Source: Icerya purchasi (taxonomy: Eukaryota > Arthropoda > Insecta > Hemiptera > Monophlebidae). Taken from it: a stretch of 64,000 bases of DNA. Location: NCBI GenBank assembly GCA_039619475.1, contig CM077115.1, forward strand, positions 417,640,557 to 417,704,556. The letters run 5' to 3'. The notes beneath the pieces are model-generated. The model was not told the DNA's origin and ran no database searches. It was given only the letters and a program-made list of their open reading frames with translations. The number at the start of each line of letters is the position of its first letter. Position 1 is the first letter of the stretch. The position numbers and the translations under genes were made by a program. This document shows positions 55,850 to 64,000 of this stretch, piece by piece.

Positions 55850-57800
55850 CCATCTTTTGTTTTTTTCAATTTATGCGCCACTTAACACCCCGCGATATTA
55901 TTTGGATCGTTGCAAAAAGGAAACCACACAGCCGAATAGCTGCCGAGAAATCCGGATTCAGGACTGCTATCGGTCGGAAAACCGCGCGGCGAATGTCGTA
56001 AAAAGAAGCCGAAAGATAAATGCGTTTCGTGTCGGAAAAATTTCGAAAACTTTCAAAACGCCCGACGCGTGATATTTATCATCCGTTAAAATTTAATCCC
56101 GTGCCACGCAATGGTTTAACTTCGAAGCCTGCCCCGGAGGATCAACGAAAATCGCGCCAAAATCCTGAAACTTGCGAAGTCGGCACGTCTAATGTAACTT
56201 TATTCGATATGCGTGTATAAGGGAAAAATGATGGAAGGAACCGGAAACGCGCGTACTTGAAAGAAAAAAGGAAAAAATTTCCGTCTGGACTTGCATGTGC
56301 GTATTAATTGCGCGCAAAAGTTTATTCGGGCAAAAAACGAATTACGCTTAATTATAATGATGTATACCGGAAATAATCCGACCGGATCGTAAAATTAAGT
56401 CGTAATAATAATATCGCTTCGAAATTTCGAATGTAAAACAGAAAAACGAACAAAAAAACGAATAGGAAAAAAAGCAGCGCAAACAACGACGAAATAAAAA
56501 CAGACATTATTGTTTCGGAATGGCGGAAGCGGCGGGGAAAGGGCTGTTTCTCTGGGAGGAGGCGACGGAACGAATGGTGGGCGAGGAGGGCGTCCGATAA
56601 AAGGAGTAAAAGGAGAATTAAAAAATTTCGATGGTACGAGAAGAAAACAGGTTTACGATCGGGCCGACCTTTATATTGGTTTTCGATACGGACTAGCGAA
56701 TATGTAATTTTCTTCTTATTCTTCTTCTTCTTCCACCTCTTCTCTTTCGTCCTCATCTCGTCGTCTTCGTATTTTGTTTCACTGCGGCTTCCAGGCCAAA
56801 ATAGACGGCCGCATATGCCGTGCGGCGGCCCCTCGAGCAGATTATCGGGAGTCGGGGAATGCGCGAGCGACACACAGACACGATTAACGCAAGTGCCAAA
56901 GTACACGATAATACGAACCGAACGTGTCCTCCGTCGGCATATAACACGGGGCACTTTATGCGCTGACTGCCGCTGCTCGCATATTATAACGCGGTCGCCT
57001 ATGTGCCTGTGTGCGCCGATGTGCGCCTGTGTGTGTGTGTGCAAACTCCACCTTTGATGTGTGCCAGTCTCTCTTCAAATATTAATCATTTAGCTCTTCA
57101 GATAGCACCTACAAAAGAGCCGCCAACTGCACTTTTATAATAGCGAAACAACGACTAAACGTAGTAAAAATTTATTACGAATCAACCGTCCACGTTGCGG
57201 ACTGAGCGGGCATCTCCTATTTCTCGAAATTAATAGCCTGTTCGACATTCGAATTGAAAGGTTCCGACTGAAATTTGGCTGCTGGAAAAGGACCACCGAG
57301 TCGTCCTGCGTGCCGAGCTGCCTCGTTGAACAAAGTCAGAGTCACCGCTTTTCCATCTGTCTGTGCCCGATGCGTCGGCGCGTGCGTGTGTGTGTTCCGG
57401 CGGTTTTCACCGAGCGAAATCCCTCGTTAAATATAACACTCGAAAAGTTTCCGTTCTGCAAATTACTCTCGCCGCAGTACGCAATCCGAATCTTGACAAA
57501 GGCTAAATTCTGCGAACGAGTACACATAGCATAAAACGGCAAAATCAGTTCTCGTTTAAATGCCGAAAGTGCTGCTACGCTTCTTGCTTTTGTTCTAGTT
57601 CTTTTACCAATAGAGTAGTACACTTATCTACTTTCCGATTGGTTTCTTTTTTAATTTTCTTACTCTACTTAAGTAATGCGTAACAGGCGTGTGATTTAGA
57701 CCAACACACACACACCTGTTGCCACTAAATACATTGCCTCGCTTCCTAGAAAAGCGCTGTTTAACTCTCTTAACCGGGTCGGGTCATCACGCATTTATGC
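55850..57800. other. CpG-rich, repeat-poor stretch; possible regulatory or 5' gene region
   Basis: This is the longest CpG-dense segment of the window and contains no recognisable transposon. A 230-codon minus-strand frame (57044-56352) is Arg/Lys/Phe/Leu-rich low complexity (CA- and CTT-repeat derived), and I do not trust it as a protein. Short (CTT)n and (GT)n runs occur (~56710-56740, 57028-57040). It could be a promoter, an untranslated exon or the end of a neighbouring gene. Confidence 0.4.
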
Positions 57801-58619
57801 GCACCACGTACACTAAAACTCTGTAGCATTTTCGGACTCTGACCAGAGTACTTTTTCTTGTTTATTTCCCAGCGGGAAAATCTAAATTTAGCCATCATAA
57901 GATGAGTCGGAAAATTACGACGCAATCATTATTCTCATGATACTAAAACCGGTCCACGAGATCTGGATTTTATTTTCTTTCTTTTTCTCCGGACCCTATT
58001 TTCATTCTTGCAGTTTTTTCCCGATTTTCAGTTCAATTTGGATCATTCAGCATGGCTTCGACCCGGCTCTCTGAAAAAGGCTAAACTACAATATCAGAAT
58101 AACGTGTGGACACTGAAGAACTTCCGAATTATGCTGAAGTAAGCGACTATCTTGATTTTCTTAGGGGTTTTTTATTTTTCGGATGAGTGGATGAAACGTG
58201 TTTTCGTCTGTGCTTGAGTTTTATTTAAACGAAAAACACGGAATAAATGACCCATTGGAGAGGGACCTTTGTCGGACATGTTAAAATCGGTTTTCTTCCA
58301 ATGAAACTAGAAGATTTCAGATTGTTCGGGGACATTCTTAATAATATATTGTTAGTTTCGAAAGCAAAAAGATTCGAAATTTCAATAGTCAGAAAGAGGT
58401 TATTTTTACAAGCCTTCGGAACATTTTTCTTCAGCTCTTGTGTTACCCCGGTTTTCCACATTTTGCCTCGATTCATTTTTTAAGAGCGCGAAATCGTATA
58501 ACCGAAAATCAATGAATGGTAAGGTAGCTACTGAGTATTCAAGTTCTATTAAAATGCAGTAGCTTTTCCCCTGCGAATTGTCGAGTCAGCTGCCGGTAGT
58601 GGAACAGTATTTGGTTAGT

Positions 58620-59790
58620 ATTTCGTTAAGCGTTATGTATATTTTAAATATTTTAGCTCACAGTGCAGAGATCCCAATCATCCTTTATACCCGTGCTTCA
58701 TAGATTACAGGAAAAAGCTTTTAATTGCGTTAATCGTGAAATATTAAAACGAACTCTGAAAGATAAAACGAAGCAGATATACAAAATAATATAAAACACA
58801 CTTACGCTGGAATCAGGCACAGCTGTGGTACGTTGGAAATTCGCAGATGAAATTACAATCAAAAGGGGAGTACAGCATATTATCACTTACATTGTTTAAT
58901 GTGTGTTCAGAGGCCATTTTCAAGTAAGCTACCACATCGGAGGATGGAATTATAGTCGGTGGAAAGAGAATATCTAATATCAGATACGCCGATGATACAC
59001 GGGACTGATATCAAGAAGCCTCTCCGGATTACAAGAAAGGTTCATGAAGTTAGCCTAAATCAATGAATGAAACGGATGGCGACGGACAGATGTGAGCGAG
59101 AAATACGTCTGCAAGTAATATACAAGTATATAATCGGTTTGGAAAAAATCGAAAGGGCGATAAAATTTCAGTACCTCTGGTTCTGTGAAGAAACTGATCA
59201 AAATATCGAGATTAGAAAACTATATAGAATAGAGAAAACTAAGACAGCCTTTATTTCAATGAAGGAATTGCTTACAAGAATAAATATTAACCTAAAATTG
59301 TGCATGAGGTTGGTTAGATGTTGCGTAATTGTCATATGCAGTTGAAAGCTGGATACTTACGTACCGGAGACAGGCCTTTGAGACATTTATATATATCGTC
59401 GTATGTTAAAAATTCTTCGAACAGACCGCATTGCAAATCATGGGGAAGTCTTAAGTAGAATGTCAAAAGAAAGAGAATTGTTGCTGACTATTTAAGAACG
59501 TAAGCTAAACTACTATTGTGTCATATTCATCGTAATGAAAAGTATCACTGCAACTGGTGTTATACAAGAAAATTGTCGGTAAAAGAAGCGTAGAGGTAGC
59601 AGAAAGCTACAATGGGAAGCAGACTTGCTGCGATGGATGTTCACATAGATAACATAATATTGCCATGGACAAAGTGAGGATGGACAAACTTCGGTCGAAG
59701 ACATAAGAAGAAGGAACTTGGTTCGAATCTAGATGAAGTATATTGAAGTAGCAGCGGAAATTACTATCACTGATTTGTGGGCCGGACCGA
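58620..59790 (+). pseudogene. RTE-like LINE relic, heavily decayed
   Basis: Across frames YSILSLTLFNVCSEAIFK (motif B, RQGCILSPxLFN), KRISNIRYADDT (motif C, intact YADD) and LSYAVESWILTYR (YGxESW block) are followed by an R-Q-A-F-E-T-F block. Then come a CHIHRNEKYH-like segment and GSRKLQWEADLLRW. The order equals that of the RTE fragments at 25.8 and 47.6 kb; it is the oldest looking of the three. Confidence 0.65.
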
Positions 59791-60213
59791 AAGTATAGTA
59801 GAAAATTATCCATACTTATCGACTATGTCAGCAGTCGTGCTTCGTGCTGGTAACATTAAACAATGGAAACAGTTTTAAGAAGGAAACATCGGAAAAAATT
59901 GAGCTGGTATCTGTACAGATTGTGAACCTTAACATAATCCCCGAGCCCTGGCAAGAGTGTGGGACTTGCTTTACTTTACTCCAGAAGGGTACATTGCTGC
60001 TGGAATATGTCTTTAGGATGGTGCGTAATGTTATTTCGTTTTAGTAACAATGTGAACTCATTAATCGGAAACTGAATAAAAAAAATTTGCACTGACCTTT
60101 TAGCGTGACGTACGAATTTTTCCGAAAATCCGCCGGCGTGTCGGTTCATTTAAACAATCGAATTGCGGCAATGTTTAAGTAACATATAAAATTGTTATGA
60201 ATGCTGAATTTTT

Positions 60214-60326
60214 GTTTTGAATTATGAATTATAAAATTTAGCGACTAGTTTTGATTAAAAAAAAAAAAAAAAAAAAATGTCACGAATATGGTTTAGTCGC
60301 TAAATTTTATAATTCACAATTCAAAA
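60214..60326. repeat. Foldback: ~34-bp arms around a poly(A) tract
   Basis: TTTTGAATTATGAATTATAA with AATTTAGCGACTAG (60214-60248) is mirrored at 60293-60326 (TAGTCGCTAAATTTTATAAT, TCACAATTCAAAA) with one or two differences. The spacer is mostly a run of ~22 A. It may be a small MITE or two oppositely inserted tails. Confidence 0.65.
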
Positions 60327-60399
60327 AAATACTGCGTTTTAACAATTTTAGCGAAGAAAAATGGTATGTTCTTTACTCTAGGCATTCTTCCGGATAAAA

Positions 60400-60660
60400 A
60401 ATATAGTCAGAAAAAAGTCAGAGGAAAAACAAAGTTTGAAGATATCGATGGAAAAATAGCAATGAATAAACGAGCATGAACCGGACATATCGGAAGACAA
60501 TCTGATGGGGAAGTACTGGTGATGTGGACAGACCGTATGATGGAAAACAAAATTGCCGATGATATTGCTAAAACAGCAGGAAAGTCCTTAGTCCGAAAAC
60601 TCAATTAGAGGAGGCTTATACATTGATGTAATAGGGGAAAAGGGGATAGAAGAGGTGATG
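60400..60660 (+). pseudogene. LINE C-terminal fragment (AGHxAR...RWxDD type)
   Basis: KKVRGKTKFEDIDGKIAMNK, RAxTGHIGRQSDGEVLVMW and DDIAKTAGKSLVRKLN follow the widespread arthropod endonuclease-RT tail W-A-G-H-x-A-R...W-P...RWxDDIxKxAGxxWxxxA. A stop replaces the Trp/Ala before GHI. Only this tail is present. Confidence 0.5.
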
Positions 60661-61171
60661 GAAATGTCTAAACGCAACAAATATTGTCGCTCGAGTATTG
60701 TTTGCATTTGTGAACGGGCTGTTTTTTTTTTTTTTTCGTAGACAATAAATCGAGTTGTTATTTAAATTGCGGTTCTAATAATGTCCAGTCAGCATATGGG
60801 AATTGTCGTTTCCGGTTAATTCACTTGAAGTGCTCGCATTTTATCATCCAAGGAAAGGAATCAGTCAAAACCGGCGCTATTCCAGCTCCGATTGTGATTT
60901 CGTAGCCAAAATTAATACTTTCCTCCAAAGTAACTCACAAAACAAGTTTCCGACTAATTTTCGTAAAACATAAATGTGTTTACTTACGTCCAAATTGGGA
61001 AAATTCAGTTCGGTTTTGACGAATTTGCTTCCGTTTAAGTGTCACATATTCTGGCTACACAAGTAGTAACTGACACACGACTTGAACATGAAATTTTTCT
61101 GTGTTTTTTGGCGGTCGACCATCCAAGAACGATAGGTGTAGGCAAAATTTTCAATCTAGATTAATATTATT

Positions 61172-61225
<54 letters not shown>

Positions 61226-62586
61226 TAATACATTTGTTTTTCGTCCACGGTAATAAACAGGCCTGTGTTGACATCCCCCTGAGGGTTCTTAACGAATTTA
61301 ACGTTTCAATTGGCATCCCTGGTGGGGATCTAAATACATAAACGCCGATTTAACGTTACGACGTAAACAATATGCATTGGTACAACAACTATCGAAGCTA
61401 ATATTCATAAAACTATCTGCGATCAGACACCGAAAATTAATATTACAGCAACATTAGGTAACGATAACTTCTGATTTTGTTATTAATCTTATACACAGGT
61501 TTTTATATAATTAAATAATCAGTATATAGTTTTCGATTTTTCGCTACTTCCGTATTATTTTATCTTATCGAGAATGATCTTTTGGTTTGGCTTATGTATA
61601 TTTTTTGGCAAGTATTGCAAATTAATTTATAAATTTCAAGAAAGTTATATTCGTTATTATTTTAATCTTTGTCGCGTTGTTAATGTTTAACGATTTATTA
61701 CAAAAAGTATTATTGGTATTGTAAGATATATTATTTTTCAACAATTTTGTTGTGCTGCATATAAAACACCCGAGAAATCAATCGATAAAAAACATGAACG
61801 TGTATGCGGAATAATTATAATAATCATACTGGGGTTGTACTACTAATGCCCATAATTACATTTAATAATATAATTTGTACCGAAATTGTATTAAAAATAT
61901 ATCGAAAATAATATCGCTGCCTTTTAACATTTTTCAAGAATCGAAATGGGTTGCGAGTTCTAACCGCACAAAAAAGTCCTTTTCGTAACCGGCAGATGTA
62001 AATTTTAACCGGATGGTGTTTTCTGTTTCTGTAAAATATTTTTCTATTATATATCGTTTATTTGTTTTTCATATTTGTTATTTAATATATCAGTGAAATT
62101 TTCATTGTATAATGATTATCTGAATCTGTATATATGTTTTAATAACTTTTTATTATGTTTTTTCGTAATGATTTTCCCTGTAGTCTACGTGTACCTACGT
62201 GTATGCGATAATAATGGCAGTTGTTTACATTATAGAATACCCACGTGTGTGATAAACGATTTTTGAGGGATTCGCGATGAGATTCGATCGCGATCACATT
62301 ACATGATGTAACGATAAAAAAAAAATAACATATCTCGACTGATGTCGAAAATTCTCCAGCAGGGTAGCGAGTAATTAGGACACACACGGTAATCGTACCC
62401 CGCGAACCATATAAATAGCCCCCGTTCGAAAGTTCAAATTTCGAAGCAACAGCTTTTAGATAGTTTTATTGATGAATTTTACGTAAAACGATTTAAAATT
62501 ATTTGCCAAGCGCGGCGGAGCTAACATTTGGAAACGCAGCATAGGTTTCTTGTTAGGAATTTTTCTTAGTGAATTCCATATGAAAC
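60661..62586. other. AT-rich spacer with a microsatellite; no gene recognised
   Basis: Apart from (AAT)n at 61174-61223 nothing was recognised. The two 60-80-codon frames at 62075-62387 overlap on opposite strands and show no coding character. Confidence 0.4.
61174..61223. repeat. (AAT)n microsatellite, ~16-17 units
   Basis: Uninterrupted AAT/TAA trinucleotide run of ~50 bp. Confidence 0.95.
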
Positions 62587-62692
62587 AATTTGAAATTATT
62601 TAGTAATTTAAATTTACAAATTGAAATTATTTAGTAATTTAAATTTACAATTTAAAATTATTTAGTAATTTAAATTTACAATTTAAAATTAC
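62587..62692. repeat. 31-bp tandem repeat, 3.4 units
   Basis: The unit AATTTGAAATTATTTAGTAA + TTTAAATTTAC repeats three times with one to three substitutions and a partial fourth. It lies immediately before the MITE at 62704. Confidence 0.9.
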
Positions 62693-62703
62693 GTAGTTAT
62701 CAC

Positions 62704-62756
62704 CAGGGCCGTATCTGGACCAAAATTTCAGGGGGGGGGTACAGAAATATTTTTAT

Positions 62757-62789
<33 letters not shown>

Positions 62790-63066
62790 GGGGACGCGGG
62801 TGAGTGTGTTATCATGAAATATATTTATTTATAAATGGTACACTAAAGCCTTGCAGTCAATTATTGTATATGCAATATTCGAACACTACAATAAAAACAA
62901 AAAATAGTTCGTTTCCATAGAATTGATAAAAATTTCAATTTTCTTTTCTTTCCTCAAAAAGTGAAAAGAAATAAATTTATTCTGAATTTCGGTCCATTTA
63001 ATTCAAACGGTTATTATTTCGCAGACATTTCGGGGTGGGATGGGGTTGAACCCAGATACGGCCCTA
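62704..63066. mobile_element. TIR element (MITE), 363 bp, containing a (CA)n microsatellite
   Basis: The left end CAGGGCCGTATCTGG and the right end on the opposite strand TAGGGCCGTATCTGGG are 14-bp inverted repeats, followed by G/C runs on both sides. (AC)n lies at 62759-62787. No coding. Flanks GTTATCAC and GCCACCAC may be a diverged 8-bp target duplication, which would suit hAT, but this is weak. Confidence 0.7.
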
Positions 63067-63438
63067 GCCACCACTACAATTAAAACTTCAAAGTTACAGA
63101 TATGTGCAATAGAATTTGAAATTATTTAACATTTATACGAATAATATGATAAAAACTTGGTCGAAACGACTAACAGATACTGTTTTTAGCTTGCAGATAT
63201 CGAAAATAACGAGTGAAAAAAAAAATCAAAAAAAAGACAAAAAAAAATCATTACGATCGTATTTCATCGCAAGCCAAATAGTACAGCAGTGTTGCGGGAT
63301 TCTTTATCAATTTCACGATAATTTAAATTTCTGATACACTCGAATAAAATCGATTTATTTTCCTAATACACGAACGAGTTATAAATCGTGTTTATAAGCA
63401 TTTAAAAATTAATTTCAACGTTTTCATACGTTTATTAA

Positions 63439-63650
63439 TTAATTTTTATTATGCACTAATTCAATATTATGCCTGTGTTGTAAATCTATTTTCCGCGGTT
63501 TCGACCGTAAATCTGTATATTGTTTATCGAAATACGTGTTAGAGTCAACAGAGTACCCCATTGCTGGAAGTCCATTCCTTTCATCACTATAATCATCTGC
63601 CATTTTTATTCCTTCTTCCATTCCATCTTTTACTTTGTACTTTAAAGGTG
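63439..63650 (-). CDS. Possible terminal exon of an unidentified minus-strand gene
   Basis: The minus-strand frame runs YSPLKYKVKDGMEEGIKMAD, then DYSDERNGLPAMGYSVDSNT and YFDKQYTDLRSKPRKIDLQH, and stops at 63439. Composition is balanced and hydrophilic, unlike the low-complexity frames elsewhere. An AATAAAAAT overlaps the stop and a TAATAAACG follows ~15 bp later, giving poly(A) signals in the right place. The upstream boundary (ATTCACCTTTAAAG) is a weak acceptor. I recognise no family. It could also be transposon-derived. Confidence 0.3.
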
Positions 63651-63666
63651 AATAATTTAATTTATT

Positions 63667-64000
63667 TTTATTTTTGAATTTAAAAATTTATGGAAACATT
63701 TTTTCTCTCTCTAGGAAACATGCACGGTTCAACAATAAACAGTGTTCTCATGTTCAGCTGAAGATGCACCACTCTCTGTCTCGCTTATATCTGTCGCGTG
63801 TTTTCTTTTTTTTTTACCATCTAGACACCATTTAGTGATATATTTCAGAAAATGAACGGTGAAGGATCACCACCTACCTGTGATAGCCTTGACCTTAGGC
63901 AGGGTCTTGATGTTGCTTACACTCCAACCATCTTACATCACTAACAATATCTAGTCCTGCAGTAAAATAATACGACTGTTCAGCCTTTCTGCATGTACTC
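63667..64000. other. Right edge; nothing firm
   Basis: ATATATTTCAG at 63839-63849 followed by a 30-codon open stretch (MNGEGSPPTCDSLDLRQGLD...) to TAA at 63943 has the look of an acceptor plus a last exon, but it is too short to support. Confidence 0.2.

Noticed and set aside
56352..57044. 230-codon minus-strand frame as a protein gene
   Set aside because: Composition is driven by CTT, CA and poly(A) simple repeats, the two ends are His/Arg and Phe/Leu low complexity, and no family or splice context is visible.
63757..63790. A further hammerhead core at CTGAAGATG (63757)
   Set aside because: No GAAA partner and no stem II hairpin follows within range.
1..64000. CRISPR arrays, operons, ribosome-binding sites, prokaryotic terminators
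   Set aside because: None seen; splice signals and element classes show a eukaryotic nuclear sequence.

Overview
The window is animal nuclear DNA, almost certainly from an insect. Three things show this: GT-AG introns, a metazoan mitochondrial ribosomal protein gene, and a repeat load that includes a Jockey-type LINE, a lineage best known from arthropods. I cannot name the species. The sequence is AT-rich with long poly(A)/poly(T) tracts. Apart from one host gene, nearly everything I can identify is a decayed mobile element.

Host gene (1-22.4 kb, + strand). Five exons (1008-1147, 3754-3914, 5652-5793, 18168-18263, 22018-22203) join in frame, with matching splice phases, into the last ~240 residues of DAP3/mRpS29, the GTP-binding small-subunit mitochondrial ribosomal protein S29. 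The Walker A exons lie upstream of the window. Its introns hold two truncated U6 snRNA pseudogenes side by side (1978-2220), a tandem repeat (2755-3250), a tRNA-like/SINE segment (6456-6569), an antisense Jockey LINE (about 10.1-12.93 kb), a perfect 28-bp hairpin (15102-15167), a small hAT-like MITE (17149-17346) and an antisense Penelope-like element with RT and GIY-YIG domains (about 20.3-21.9 kb).

22.4-46 kb is a transposon graveyard. In order it holds a hAT/BED remnant, a ~0.65-kb TIR element carrying an RTE-like LINE fragment, a Tc1/mariner-superfamily transposase relic, and a Helitron with exact termini (28433-30190). Next comes a Penelope-like element built as two identical 1,059-bp inverted arms around a reverse transcriptase (30217-33310). 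After these lie another inverted-repeat element, a smaller inverted repeat (36866-37228), a mariner fragment, RNase H pieces of I-type LINEs, and two deletion derivatives of one Helitron family (42566-43145 and 44818-45550).

46-64 kb continues in the same way. It holds an RTE 3' fragment, a second copy of the 0.65-kb TIR element carrying a different LINE insert (49260-50954), an I-type LINE (about 51.45-53.83 kb), an inverted-repeat element with iterated 16-bp subterminal motifs (54.6-55.7 kb), a CpG-rich single-copy-looking stretch (55.85-57.8 kb), more LINE debris, microsatellites, a 31-bp tandem repeat and a MITE. A possible last exon of a minus-strand gene is at 63439-63650.

Most interesting: hammerhead-ribozyme-like folds are readable by eye in both Penelope arms (30269-30313 and 33214-33258) and, independently, in both arms of the unrelated-looking inverted repeat at 36.9-37.2 kb. 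Also notable: two copies of one TIR element each serve as the other's empty site, and one Helitron has a duplicated 3' half whose internal terminus has lost CTAG.
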